Source of the DNA: Aadella sp043822885
Lineage (GTDB): Bacteria > Omnitrophota > Gorgyraeia > Tantalellales > Tantalellaceae
Assembly: GCA_043822885.1 (NCBI GenBank)
Contig: JBDRBI010000090.1
Location: 1 to 26,823, forward strand
Direction of reading: 5' to 3'
Length of the DNA: 26,823 nucleotides
Position numbers and translations under genes: made by a program
The notes under the pieces: generated by a model
The model's input: the letters and a program-made list of their open reading frames with translations, nothing else
What the model was told of the DNA's origin: nothing
The model's database searches: none
Shown: positions 1 through 7,911 of the stretch, in pieces
How positions within the stretch are numbered: the stretch's first letter is position 1
Layout of the letters: each line of letters begins with the position of its first letter

Positions 1-689
1 GTTGTTCCTCCTTTTGAAGCCACTTTTTTTATCAGTTCTTCGGGGGAAACTCCCATGTTTTTCAGCAAATTAGCGGCTCCCGCAAGAGTATCGATAACGA
101 GTTTCTCGGACTTATCCTTATCCATACCCATTTCTGTCCCCGCATTTATCATGGCCTTTGCGAGATAAAAAAGATATGCGGGTCCGGATCCTGATAACGC
201 GGTGACTGCGTCCATTTGCGGTTCCTCCACTTCAACAACATCACCGATACTCTCAAAAAGCTTCTTAATTTTGTCTTTATCCTTCACCGCGGCGCTAAAA
301 CAAATACCGGTAACGCTCTGCCCTATAAACGCGGCCATATTGGGCATTGCTCTTACAATAGGCACTTCTCTGCCTATAACATTCGTTATATCGGATATTT
401 TCACACCGGCCATTATGGAGATGACTACCTGGTCTTTTATATCCTTTTTTATCTCTTCCAGAAGCAAAACTGAATCCTGAGGTTTTACCGCCAGTAAAAT
501 GATCTCGCATCTCTTTATAAGCTCTTCAGAGAGAATACCCTCTGATCCGGTGATCTCGGTAACCTTTTTTACCTTTTCTCGGTCTTTATCGCTTAATAAT
601 ACCTCTTCTGCCGAAAGAATGTTCTTGTCTATGAGCCCGCATGCAATAGCACTCCCCATATTGCCGCAACCTATTATTCCAACTTTCAT
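1..689 (-). CDS. proC: pyrroline-5-carboxylate reductase (3' end beyond window)
   Basis: This enzyme reduces 1-pyrroline-5-carboxylate to L-proline with NAD(P)H in the cytoplasm, the last step of proline synthesis. About 229 codons are visible; the family is usually about 270, so the last 40 or so residues lie past the left edge. The N-terminus MKVGIIGCGNMGSAIA carries the Rossmann dinucleotide motif GxGxMG. The middle has LLAVKPQ and VRAMPNMAA, and near residue 170 lies the family signature ALSGSGPAYLFYLAKAM. The ATG at 689 is chosen because the Rossmann strand begins right after it; a modest purine-rich ribosome site lies just upstream. It follows ftsA after a 481-nt repeat-filled gap and has its own candidate promoter, so it is probably a separate unit. 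Confidence 0.96.
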   Translation of the reverse strand, partial: MKVGIIGCGNMGSAIACGLIDKNILSAEEVLLSDKDREKVKKVTEITGSEGILSEELIKRCEIILLAVKPQDSVLLLEEIKKDIKDQVVISIMAGVKISDITNVIGREVPIVRAMPNMAAFIGQSVTGICFSAAVKDKDKIKKLFESIGDVVEVEEPQMDAVTALSGSGPAYLFYLAKAMINAGTEMGMDKDKSEKLVIDTLAGAANLLKNMGVSPEELIKKVASKGGT

Positions 690-750
690 CTCGCCCTGCC
701 TTGTTAAACTAAACCTATTTCGCTATATATTGATAAATGCAATGGTTAAA

Positions 751-777
751 ATTATCATAATACTCGTATAATGTCAA
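751..777 (-). promoter_or_regulatory. candidate sigma70-type promoter for proC
   Basis: On the minus strand a perfect -35 hexamer TTGACA (772-777) is followed after 15 nt by GATAAT (751-756), a 5/6 match to the -10 consensus. Other AT-rich hexamers 1-2 nt further on could serve with a longer spacer. It is the only good candidate in the gap before proC. The spacing is short, so confidence is moderate. Confidence 0.5.
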
Positions 778-804
778 ATGCTACGCGTATCTGAGCACAA
801 ACTG

Positions 805-867
805 GACCATAGACCATTGACCATTGACCATAGACGATAGAGGGTAGAAGATAGAGGGTAGAATGAG
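805..867. repeat. degenerate heptamer tandem repeat (GACCATA family)
   Basis: Nine consecutive 7-nt units can be read in register: GACCATA, GACCATT, GACCATT, GACCATA, GACGATA, GAGGGTA, GAAGATA, GAGGGTA, GAATGAG. The leading GA is kept in every unit while the centre drifts. It belongs to the class of short-period repeats that fills the intergenic gaps of this window. Confidence 0.85.
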
Positions 868-898
868 TCACCAAGCCACCAGTTATAGAAGGGAGAAG

Positions 899-946
899 CC
901 GTGAACCACACAGGGTTCACGGCCGTATACCCTGCGTGGTATACGG
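899..946. repeat. two back-to-back perfect 9-bp hairpins
   Basis: CCGTGAACC (899-907) pairs with GGTTCACGG (914-922) across a 6-nt loop. It is followed with no spacer by CCGTATACC (923-931) pairing with GGTATACGG (938-946), again with a 6-nt loop. Neither is followed by a T-run on the minus strand, so a standard intrinsic terminator is not supported. Confidence 0.8.
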
Positions 947-958
947 AGAAAAACAAAC

Positions 959-983
959 AGTGAAGGGTAAAGGGTGAATAAGG
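959..983. repeat. short heptamer repeat (GTGAAGG family)
   Basis: About three and a half 7-nt units of the GTGAAGG / GTAAAGG / GTGAATA type. The complementary word TTCACNN recurs at 7945-7977 and 25955-25988. Confidence 0.6.
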
Positions 984-990
984 AGATATC

Positions 991-1085
991 GACATTGCGC
1001 CTGCCCTCCGAAGGGGGGAGCGCAGCGAAGCAATCTCTAAAAAACAGATTGCTTCGTCCTCGCCTTGCTCCTCCTCGCAATGACA
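991..1085. repeat. interspersed palindromic repeat, CATTGCG...GCAATCTC type
   Basis: The left arm ends GCGAAGCAATCT and the right arm begins AGATTGCTTCGTC and closes with CCTCGCAATGAC, pairing with a diverged CATTGCGCC at the left end. The same element type is complete at 7762-7848 and 25823-25945 and as a half copy at 23100-23142. No coding capacity, so it would need to be moved or spread in trans. Confidence 0.8.
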
Positions 1086-1170
1086 AAGGGTATTTCGTTG
1101 AACTATAAACTTTTCAACTGCTTACACCCTGCCCTCTGCGCTATGCTCTATGCTTGGCGAACGCTGTCTC

Positions 1171-2211
1171 TTAAAAATAATTATCCAGAAAGTTTAAGGA
1201 TCTATTGACTAAGCGTTTTATCAGTTTGGTCGAGGAAGGATGTTTCTCCCGTTCTTTATTAAAATGATCGCATATACCCAGACTGCCGACATATCCCATG
1301 CGTTCATGCGGCAATTTTTCGAAAGGCCTTACCGAACATGTCCCTATCTTTACGGGAAGCCGGAAGATGTCCTCTATTCCCTCTATTACTTTATCAGGGA
1401 TCTCTCCTTCTCCGGTTATAACGATTTTTCGCGCATTATCTAATGCGGCCATATCTTTTACGTCATGATACAAAGTCTCCAAAGCCTCCCTTTTGGCTTC
1501 TGTCTCATTTATCACCATATCCTCTACGCCTTTGGGGAAAACACGGCAGCTTCGCAATACACCTCTGAAAAAGATCAGGACTTCCGCTGCGTCTCTTCTG
1601 AGATTCAACAACATTACCCCTTTTTGAGTATCATCCTCCGAGAGCACTCTATAAGATACGGCTACCGGGGAAAAGACAAATCCTGCCGGGATAAAACCAG
1701 CGTCCGTTATACATTTGCGCATATTGCTCATTGCGGATGAATTTACCGTTATTATGTTAACCTCAGATTCCAATTTTACACCTTCGAGATTTAAAGGGTC
1801 TCTTATTCCGCTTTCTCCGTCCACTTTAAAATCACAGATGATCTTATGAATAGGTTCTTTGCTTATTGGGATCTTGATCGTGGAGGCCATTTCAGTGCAT
1901 CTTTTTATATCAGCATCGTAAATTTCACGTCCATATTTGGAGACCAGGACCGATCCGGAACCATACATCATATCGGCGGAAGACGAACTTATTCCCGCAT
2001 ATATCTTTTTGATCTTTTTTTGTCCCAATTTTTTTACAACATCACCGAGCGTATTGACCGCGGAAGTTATCTCGGAAACGACCCCTTTGGAAAACCCTTT
2101 GGACGGCACACGCGAGAAAGCCTCAATGGAATAATCTCCGTTCTTATTCCATTTGGCTGATACGGCCGTTATATCCGTACTTCCAATATTAACCGCGGCA
2201 AAATATTTCAT
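1171..2211 (-). CDS. ftsA: cell division protein FtsA, short and divergent
   Basis: FtsA is an actin-like protein that tethers FtsZ to the inner membrane and recruits later division proteins. This copy has 346 residues, against about 400-420 in the family. The 1A strand reads VNIGSTDITAV where FtsA normally has a DIGT-type phosphate loop. The 1C/SHS2 part is well preserved (VDGESGIRDPLNLEGVKLE, then VNIITVNSSAMSNMRKCI and GFIPAGFVFSPVAVS). The second phosphate loop, usually DIGGGTTD, reads NLRRDAAEV, and roughly 60-90 residues of subdomains 2A/2B appear missing before VITGEGE. The C-terminus KLIKRLVNRSLNFLDNYF fits the membrane-binding amphipathic helix. I chose the ATG at 2211 over an upstream in-frame TTG (2235), which lies inside a palindromic repeat. 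It is last in the dcw cluster; ftsZ does not follow. Confidence 0.88.
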   Translation of the reverse strand: MKYFAAVNIGSTDITAVSAKWNKNGDYSIEAFSRVPSKGFSKGVVSEITSAVNTLGDVVKKLGQKKIKKIYAGISSSSADMMYGSGSVLVSKYGREIYDADIKRCTEMASTIKIPISKEPIHKIICDFKVDGESGIRDPLNLEGVKLESEVNIITVNSSAMSNMRKCITDAGFIPAGFVFSPVAVSYRVLSEDDTQKGVMLLNLRRDAAEVLIFFRGVLRSCRVFPKGVEDMVINETEAKREALETLYHDVKDMAALDNARKIVITGEGEIPDKVIEGIEDIFRLPVKIGTCSVRPFEKLPHERMGYVGSLGICDHFNKEREKHPSSTKLIKRLVNRSLNFLDNYF

Positions 2212-2227
2212 AAAAGCACAACCCCAT

Positions 2228-2326
2228 CCAGACAAGTTCTATGGTATTCGTGGCTCAAACAGTCCTCGTCCCTCAATAATTTTCGGGACTGCGGAACTCG
2301 CCCCGAACACCATAGAACTTGTCTGG
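2228..2326. repeat. long imperfect palindrome upstream of ftsA
   Basis: An 18-nt arm CCAGACAAGTTCTATGGT (2228-2245) is matched perfectly by ACCATAGAACTTGTCTGG (2309-2326). Pairing continues imperfectly inward (TTCG-GGC, CAGTCC), and a GTCCC/GGGAC stem closes the centre. It looks like a small non-coding palindromic element. It ends about 16 nt before the ftsA start codon, so a transcript hairpin here would reach the ftsA ribosome-binding region. Confidence 0.85.
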
Positions 2327-2372
2327 CATATCTTAAATTCTTTATCGTACGATTTATGCATCGGTCACTCTC

Positions 2373-2393
2373 TGTCTATTGTCTATGGTCTAT
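2373..2393. repeat. three heptamers TGTCTAT/GGTCTAT after ftsQ
   Basis: TGTCTAT, TGTCTAT and GGTCTAT stand in register 11 nt beyond the ftsQ stop codon. Same period as the other intergenic arrays. Confidence 0.55.
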
Positions 2394-2404
2394 TCACCGC
2401 ATTA

Positions 2405-3187
2405 TTATTTCGGGGAAAGGACCGCGTCCTCAAACCTTAGATCTATATAATTCATGTCAGTTATATCTATGTCGGGATCCTGTGTTATCTCACGTAATTT
2501 CTTAAGTTTTCTTAAAAAATTACTTTCACCCATTTTGATCTCGACTCCCGTCACGGAAAGCACAAGATTCCTTCTGTCCGAAACATCCAAGTAATCAATA
2601 TCTTTCTTGATCATCGGGAGAATTTCCTCTATTCCTTTCAAAATAGTAAGCGCTTTTTCAAGGCTTTTGTTGTTTATGACCGTCCCTTTTGACGGCAGAG
2701 AAAAGAAAAAGGTTATACCTCTTATTTCGGTCAGTTTTTCGATATTACTGTTTACATCTATCACAAATCCTTCGGCATCTATAACTACACCGCTGCCGGA
2801 GTCTATAACCGCCAAGGGTTCCCTGGCGACGATATCAACCTCTATGGTATCCGGCAGAACACGCCGCACCGTGATCTGTTTAAAATGAGGAAAATTGTTC
2901 TCTATCATCATTCCCGCTTGGGCGAGATCTATAGTAAAGATATTCCTGCCGTGATAATACTCCCTAATATTTTCCTTGTCTTTATCAAAAGTATATCCGC
3001 GTACGTTATTAACGATTACATTTTCTACGATGAAATTCTTTCCGCTAAACATATAATTCTTAGTTACAATGCCTATCATAAAGAACAGCGTAGAGGAAAG
3101 TATCAGAACCAGAACGCTCTTTTTTTTAAAAAATTCTAACGGCACAGTCATGTCTATCCGCGCATTTTTCTTCTTTTTCTTAGCCAC
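2405..3187 (-). CDS. ftsQ: cell division protein FtsQ
   Basis: FtsQ is a single-pass inner-membrane division protein that bridges FtsA-side components to FtsL and FtsI. It has a lysine-rich cytoplasmic N-terminus (MAKKKKKNAR), one membrane segment at about residues 24-41, and a POTRA domain at about 52-128 (FIVENVIVNNVRGYT, then NIFTIDLAQAG and LPDTIEVDIVAREPLAVI). The FtsQ beta domain follows to the end, about 260 residues in all, a normal size. I chose the GTG at 3187: GGAG lies 6 nt before it. An in-frame TTG at 3199 would add four residues and lies on the Shine-Dalgarno sequence itself. It stands between ddl and ftsA, as in many bacteria, with repeat-bearing gaps on both sides. Confidence 0.93.
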   Translation of the reverse strand: MAKKKKKNARIDMTVPLEFFKKKSVLVLILSSTLFFMIGIVTKNYMFSGKNFIVENVIVNNVRGYTFDKDKENIREYYHGRNIFTIDLAQAGMMIENNFPHFKQITVRRVLPDTIEVDIVAREPLAVIDSGSGVVIDAEGFVIDVNSNIEKLTEIRGITFFFSLPSKGTVINNKSLEKALTILKGIEEILPMIKKDIDYLDVSDRRNLVLSVTGVEIKMGESNFLRKLKKLREITQDPDIDITDMNYIDLRFEDAVLSPK

Positions 3188-3286
3188 ATTAATCTCCAAT
3201 TTGGTTCGCTATTTGTAACTCCCGACCCCGGGCTCATTAATGGATCTTCAACTTCAAATATCTACTCTTCTATTCCACTCATCCAC

Positions 3287-3325
3287 AGACTTTAGACTTT
3301 AGACCTTTGGACTTTAGACTTTTTT
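3287..3325. repeat. heptamer repeat AGACTTT overlapping the ddl stop
   Basis: Units AGACTTT, AGACTTT, AGACCTTT, GGACTTT, AGACTTT run through the ddl stop codon. The array encodes the last ten or so residues of Ddl in the minus frame. The same word family occurs at 10604-10636, 18791-18811 and, more loosely, 23151-23181. Confidence 0.85.
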
Positions 3326-4254
3326 TGTTCACTCTGCCCACTGATCGCCGCAAGAACCATTCTAACACATAGCCGGGAAAAATCCAGACCCGCTTCTCTC
3401 GCAGCCATGGGTAAAAGACTGCGTTCGGTAAGTCCGGGGATAGTGTTAACTTCTAAGATAAACACATCATTATCACCCGTCACCATCATATCAACTCTCG
3501 AAAACCCTTTGCACCCGAGCGCACTATGCGCTTTCAGCGCGTCTTTCTGAGCTTTTAAATAAACGTGCTTATCAAATTCAGCCGGCACTATGTACTTTGT
3601 CTTGTCTGATGAGTATTTCGAATGAAAATCATAAGTTCCGCTGCCCGGAATTATCTCAACTATCGGCAAAGCTTTGTTTTCCAATATACCTACCGTTATT
3701 TCACGGCCGGCAATATATTTTTCCACTAAAGCTTCGGACCCGAATAATAAGGCTTCTTTTACGGCGCTTTCAAGTTTTTCTTTTGTAAAGACCACGGTCA
3801 AACCTATACTGGATCCTTCTCTTCGAGGTTTTACTACGTATGGCGGTTCCATTGTTAGGGATGCTGTACCTTCCCCGGCCTTTATGACTTCATGTTCCGC
3901 GATAAGTATACCGTTCTCTTTGAATATCTCCTTGGATATTATCTTATCAAGAGCATTCCGTGAAGCCGCGGGAGGTGACCCGGTATAGAGTATGTTCATT
4001 GCCGCCAGGCGTTCCTGGACAGCGCCGTCTTCTCCGAATTTCCCGTGCAAGGCTATGAACGCGAGGTCTATACCCGATCCTTTTATTGATCGTTCAAATT
4101 CCCTATCTTCGACATCCAAAAATACCGTATTGAGCCCGCATTTACTGAAAGCTTCAAAAACAGCCTTTCCGCTTTTTAGACTTATCTCCCTTTCGCTGGA
4201 TACGCCTCCCGCTAAAACCCCTATTTTATATTTTTTCAGCTTTTCTATAACCAT
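3292..4254 (-). CDS. ddl: D-alanine--D-alanine ligase
   Basis: This cytoplasmic ATP-grasp enzyme joins two D-alanines to make the dipeptide that MurF adds to the peptidoglycan precursor. The N-terminal domain has VLAGGVSSEREISLKSG (about 14-30) and ALHGKFGEDGAVQ. The ATP-grasp part has VKPRREGSSIG, VEKYIAGREITVG and the metal-binding EVNTIPGLTERSLLP. At 320 residues it is a little longer than the 300-310 common for DdlB. The excess is the C-terminal KKSKVQRSKV, encoded by an AGACTTT heptamer array that has replaced or extended the natural end. The ATG at 4254 lies 7 nt after the murB stop, with GGTG overlapping that stop. Confidence 0.97.
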   Translation of the reverse strand: MVIEKLKKYKIGVLAGGVSSEREISLKSGKAVFEAFSKCGLNTVFLDVEDREFERSIKGSGIDLAFIALHGKFGEDGAVQERLAAMNILYTGSPPAASRNALDKIISKEIFKENGILIAEHEVIKAGEGTASLTMEPPYVVKPRREGSSIGLTVVFTKEKLESAVKEALLFGSEALVEKYIAGREITVGILENKALPIVEIIPGSGTYDFHSKYSSDKTKYIVPAEFDKHVYLKAQKDALKAHSALGCKGFSRVDMMVTGDNDVFILEVNTIPGLTERSLLPMAAREAGLDFSRLCVRMVLAAISGQSEQKKSKVQRSKV

Positions 4255-4261
4255 TGTTTTT

Positions 4262-5173
4262 TCACCATATCTCTATTTCGATTTCAAGGTCCACTAAAAA
4301 TCTCTCTTTTACAGCTTTTCTCATTTTTGAGATAAGATCGGTAATATCGGATACTTTCGCGTCTCTATCGTTGATTATAAAATTCGCATGTTTATTTGAT
4401 ACGACAGCTCCTCCCGAACGCGCGCCTTTCATTCCGCAAAGATCAATAAGTTCTCCCGCTGACTTTGCGTGAGTAGACGGATTTTTAAAAATACATCCTA
4501 AAGTTCTCTCTTTTAACGGCTGTTTTTCGTTCTTTTCACCAAAAAGATCTTTTAATTTCTTTTCTACATCTATCCTAGTGGATACTTCCATTTCAAATTC
4601 CGCCGCGAGGATAAAAGTATCCGAAGAAAAAGACGACCGGCGGTATCCGAACTCTATTTTTTCCTTATCTATCCATTTTATTTTATTTGATCTATCCAAA
4701 ACCAGTACTTTGGTCAGGCGATCACTTATCTCCTCTTTATACCCCGCATTCATCCTTACAGCCCCGCCGATCGTAGCGGGTATCCCTATTAACCCTTCCA
4801 TCCCGGAAAGCCTTTTCATCCGGCACTCCGAGATAAATCTTTCCAGCCTGACACCGCTCCCGACGGTTACTTTCCGTTCCGCGAACCTTATATCCTGAAA
4901 AATGCCTCCGTTCAGAAGTATTATCGTCCCTCTGAACTCCCCTTCGGGCAGAAGAGTATTACTTCCCCTGCCTAGAACACGCATCTTTTCTTTTGCTTCG
5001 TCGAGAAGGACCTTTACGTCCACGATCTCCTCGATCGTACCTGCCATATAGACACTGTCTGCCGATCCTCCCGTTCTCATGGTACTTAGATCCTTTAAGG
5101 AATGCGCGAACAGGACCTTTCCGCCGTGTTTTTTGCTTATCGCCGCGAGTTTTTCTTTTATTTTTTCTTCCAT
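4262..5173 (-). CDS. murB: UDP-N-acetylenolpyruvoylglucosamine reductase
   Basis: MurB is a cytoplasmic FAD enzyme that reduces the enolpyruvyl group to give UDP-MurNAc. It carries LSTMRTGGSADSVYMA near the N-terminus, VLGRGSNTLL in the FAD-binding part, and GMEGLIGIPATIGGAVRMNAG. Towards the C-terminus come LGCIFKNP, SAGELIDLCGMKGARSGGA and KHANFIIN; the last fits the substrate-binding end of short (type II) MurB. The ATG at 5173 gives 303 residues. An upstream in-frame TTG at 5203 would overlap murC and has no better ribosome site. It begins 4 nt after the murC stop, so coupled translation is likely. Confidence 0.96.
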   Translation of the reverse strand: MEEKIKEKLAAISKKHGGKVLFAHSLKDLSTMRTGGSADSVYMAGTIEEIVDVKVLLDEAKEKMRVLGRGSNTLLPEGEFRGTIILLNGGIFQDIRFAERKVTVGSGVRLERFISECRMKRLSGMEGLIGIPATIGGAVRMNAGYKEEISDRLTKVLVLDRSNKIKWIDKEKIEFGYRRSSFSSDTFILAAEFEMEVSTRIDVEKKLKDLFGEKNEKQPLKERTLGCIFKNPSTHAKSAGELIDLCGMKGARSGGAVVSNKHANFIINDRDAKVSDITDLISKMRKAVKERFLVDLEIEIEIW

Positions 5174-5177
5174 TTGT

Positions 5178-6542
5178 TTATCGCATCTTTTTAATGTTTT
5201 CAACTATCTCGGATCCTATTTCCCGGATGTCTCCCGCTCCCAGGATCAAAATAATATCATTTTTTCTCACCATATCCGGAACAAGCCCGGCAATGCGGTC
5301 CTTTTTCAAAAGCTCTATCCTTTCAAAATTCTTATGGTCGATCCTGTTATATAGGTCATTTATCGTTATTTTGTATTGGGTTTCCTCATCAGCGGAATAT
5401 ATATCGGTAAGCACAAGGTAATCAGCTCCCTCAAAACTTTTGGAGAAATCATCCATGAGGTCTATTGTCCGGGAATAACGATGCGGCTGAAAAATAACAA
5501 GCACTTTACCGTCGGAAAACTTTTTAGCCGCCATGATCACCGCCTTTATTTCCGTGGGATGATGGGCATAATCCTCAAATACGCGTATTCCGTTTATATT
5601 TCCTATTTCCTCAAAGCGTCTTTTAGCGCCCCGGAAGGACCCGGCGGCAGAGATGATATCTTCCATGCATATTCCTTTTCGGATACACACCGTGATCCCG
5701 GCAAGAAGATTCATGATATTGTACCTGCCTATAAGAGGACTTACGATCCTTCCTCTGTCCTTCCCGTTCACTACGATATTAAATTCTATTTTTTTGTCGA
5801 ATACGGGATCTTTGCAGGTCACATCACATTCTCCCGTCATTCCAAAAGAGATCTTATCCGCTTTTACTGACGGCAAGATGTCTCTTATAACCATATCTTC
5901 GCCATTAAAGATAAAAGTCCCTTCGGCCGAAATCTTTGAGACAAAACTCTCATAAGCTTTAATAAGATCGTTCCATCCCGAATAATTCTCTATGTGCTCT
6001 CTTTCTACATTGGTAACTACAGCAAGATCCGACGAAATATCCCGAAAATGTCCGTCACTTTCATCAACTTCGGCTATCAAAGTCCCGCCTGAACCGTATT
6101 TCGCGTTACCTTTTATGCTCTCTATCTCTCCTCCCAATATAATGGTCGGATCTTTCCCTGCTTTCTCCATTATATGAGCAATAAGCGATGATGTTGTTGT
6201 TTTGCCGTGAGTTCCCGTAACCGCTACAGCGCAGGCGCTTTCTTCCATGAACCGTCTGAGCAGTTCGCTCCGTGTAATGGTCTCGATCCCTTTTTCCCGG
6301 GCGGACAAGAGCTCCGGATTGCTCTCTTTTATGGAAGAAGAAACGACTACAAGATCCAGATCGGCTGTTACACCTTCTTTTGTATGTTTCTCACTGATCC
6401 TCGCCCCCTGCGAGGAAAGACTTTCCGTAAGATTACTCATCCTTATATCCGAGCCGGAAACAATGTCCCCTTTTGAGAGACTTACTTGAGCCAAAGCGCT
6501 CATCCCTATACCGCCTATACCTACAAAATGTATTCTTTTCAT
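5178..6542 (-). CDS. murC: UDP-N-acetylmuramate--L-alanine ligase
   Basis: MurC attaches L-alanine to UDP-MurNAc using ATP, the first step of stem-peptide synthesis in the cytoplasm. At 454 residues it is full length. It has HFVGIGGIGMSALA (5-18), the P-loop GTHGKTTT (110-117), EVDESDGHF (usually ESDGSF), NVEREHIENY, YAHHPTEI and FQPHRYSRT in family order. The murG stop codon TAG abuts the ATG at 6542 with no gap, which indicates translational coupling in the dcw operon. Confidence 0.98.
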   Translation of the reverse strand: MKRIHFVGIGGIGMSALAQVSLSKGDIVSGSDIRMSNLTESLSSQGARISEKHTKEGVTADLDLVVVSSSIKESNPELLSAREKGIETITRSELLRRFMEESACAVAVTGTHGKTTTSSLIAHIMEKAGKDPTIILGGEIESIKGNAKYGSGGTLIAEVDESDGHFRDISSDLAVVTNVEREHIENYSGWNDLIKAYESFVSKISAEGTFIFNGEDMVIRDILPSVKADKISFGMTGECDVTCKDPVFDKKIEFNIVVNGKDRGRIVSPLIGRYNIMNLLAGITVCIRKGICMEDIISAAGSFRGAKRRFEEIGNINGIRVFEDYAHHPTEIKAVIMAAKKFSDGKVLVIFQPHRYSRTIDLMDDFSKSFEGADYLVLTDIYSADEETQYKITINDLYNRIDHKNFERIELLKKDRIAGLVPDMVRKNDIILILGAGDIREIGSEIVENIKKMR

Positions 6543-7655
6543 CTACGCATCCGTTTTCTTCTGTCCCAGTTGTATTATCATCTCTGCCAAGGCTTTACCG
6601 GCGTCGGGCACCGCTATTTTTTTTGCCGCGGAAGACATTTTACCCAATTTCTCTCTGTCTTTGATAAGATCGGTCATTTCCGCGCATAAACTGTCCTCTT
6701 CCAGGTCTTTTTCTTCTCTCAATATCGCGGCTCCTTTTTCGGAAAAGAAAGCCGCGTTAACCCTCTGATTATTTTTAGGGTTCGGATACGGAACCAGGAT
6801 CATGGGCCGGGCGTAATGCGCCAATTCAAACACAGCCGCAGCTCCCGCTCTGGAAACAGCCAGATCGCTCACGGCATACGCCGAATCAATTCTCTCCATA
6901 AAAGAGAACACCGCAGCCTTAACGTTATTTTCACGATAAAACTCTTTTATCTCTTCGACATCTTTAGGCCCCGTAATATGGACAAATTGAACCCCGTCTT
7001 TGAACGTCTTAGCAGCGCCTAAGGCTGCCCGGGAAGCGGCCCTATTAAGAAAGGATGATCCCTGACTTCCTCCCATCACAAGCACGGTAAACTTATCAGG
7101 ATCCAAGTTCAATTCTTTGTAAGAACGTTCTTTTTCAAAAGAAAGCATGTCCAGACGCAAAGGATTCCCCGTAAAAAATATCTTATCGGATGAGCTCTTA
7201 AAATATTCTTCCGATCCCTTGAAACTTATCGCCACTTTATCGACTATTTTCGCCAGTATTTTATTTGCCCTTCCCGGCAGAACGTTTTGCTCATGTATGA
7301 CCAGCGGCACACCGCATATTTTACCGGCTAAAACAATAGCTCCCGACGAATATCCTCCAAAACCGGCGATAACATCCGGCCTCACCTTAAGAACTATAAA
7401 AAGGGACTTTATCACATCCGCTAATAATTTGAAAGCGAATGTGATCATTTTTGCCGGATCGAACTTAAGCGGCATAGGGTTTATCGAAAGAAAAAAACTG
7501 GAGAACTGAGAGGCTTTGAGTATATTTCGGTCTAATTGCCTTTTGCTTGAAACAAAATATATTTCCTCAACGTTGCTCTTTCTTAACTCAGACGCCACGG
7601 CAACAGACGGAAAAATATGCCCTCCCGAACCCCCCGCCGCCAGTATCACCTTCAT
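6543..7655 (-). CDS. murG: UDP-GlcNAc:lipid I N-acetylglucosaminyltransferase
   Basis: MurG transfers GlcNAc to lipid I on the cytoplasmic face of the inner membrane to make lipid II. It is a GT-B fold protein of 370 residues, the usual length. Visible are the glycine-rich loop AAGGSGGHIFPS (residues 6-17), GFGGYSSGAIV, HEQNVLPGRAN, GGSQGSSFLN and, in the UDP-GlcNAc site, SRAGAAAVFELA with PYPNPKNNQRVNA. The ATG at 7655 has AAGGGATGCTTT just upstream. A 316-nt repeat-filled gap separates it from ftsW, one of the larger breaks in the cluster. Confidence 0.98.
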   Translation of the reverse strand: MKVILAAGGSGGHIFPSVAVASELRKSNVEEIYFVSSKRQLDRNILKASQFSSFFLSINPMPLKFDPAKMITFAFKLLADVIKSLFIVLKVRPDVIAGFGGYSSGAIVLAGKICGVPLVIHEQNVLPGRANKILAKIVDKVAISFKGSEEYFKSSSDKIFFTGNPLRLDMLSFEKERSYKELNLDPDKFTVLVMGGSQGSSFLNRAASRAALGAAKTFKDGVQFVHITGPKDVEEIKEFYRENNVKAAVFSFMERIDSAYAVSDLAVSRAGAAAVFELAHYARPMILVPYPNPKNNQRVNAAFFSEKGAAILREEKDLEEDSLCAEMTDLIKDREKLGKMSSAAKKIAVPDAGKALAEMIIQLGQKKTDA

Positions 7656-7668
7656 AAAGCATCCCTTG

Positions 7669-7717
7669 TAGTTAATAGTTCGTAGCTTATAGTTCGTAGT
7701 TTAAAGTTTTTAGCTTG
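7669..7717. repeat. seven heptamers of the TAGTTNN family
   Basis: In register: TAGTTAA, TAGTTCG, TAGCTTA, TAGTTCG, TAGTTTA, AAGTTTT, TAGCTTG. Clear 7-nt period with drift in the last two positions. It begins 14 nt upstream of the murG start codon. Confidence 0.85.
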
Positions 7718-7761
7718 CAAAAATGACTATTGACTCACCGTCATTCAGGCCGTGTCACAAT

Positions 7762-7848
7762 GTCATTGCGAGCGAACGTAGTGAGCGCGGCAATCCCTTT
7801 GTATAGAGATTGCTTCGTCGTTCGCTCTGCTCTCTCCTCGCAATGACG
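7762..7848. repeat. interspersed palindromic repeat, TGTCATTGCGAG type
   Basis: GTCATTGCGAGCGAACG at the left pairs with the right end CGTTCGC...CTCGCAATGAC. The inner CGGCAATCC...AGATTGCTTCG pairs loosely. Full-length relative of the elements at 991-1085 and 25823-25945. Confidence 0.85.
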
Positions 7849-7911
7849 GAGAAAATCACTCTTAGCACATTCCCCCATTCATCAAATAATTTGCATATCG
7901 GTCAATCAAAA

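Larger units (their letters stand above)
690..1170. other. gene-free gap between ftsA and proC, filled with repeats
   Basis: I see no convincing gene here. The short open frames are made of repeat sequence. The gap holds the proC promoter, a heptamer array, twin hairpins, a second short heptamer array and one CATTGCGAGG-type interspersed element. ftsZ would be expected at this place but no FtsZ signature (for example GGGTGTG) occurs in any frame. Confidence 0.85.

Noticed and set aside
899..946. Twin hairpins as a terminator for ftsA
   Set aside because: Stems are perfect but no T-run follows on the minus strand, and they lie over 220 nt from the stop.
883..1086. Open frame MSLRGGARRGRSNLFF and similar frames in the ftsA-proC gap
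   Set aside because: The frame is read from the interspersed CATTGCG repeat and heptamer arrays, and has no ribosome site or family resemblance.
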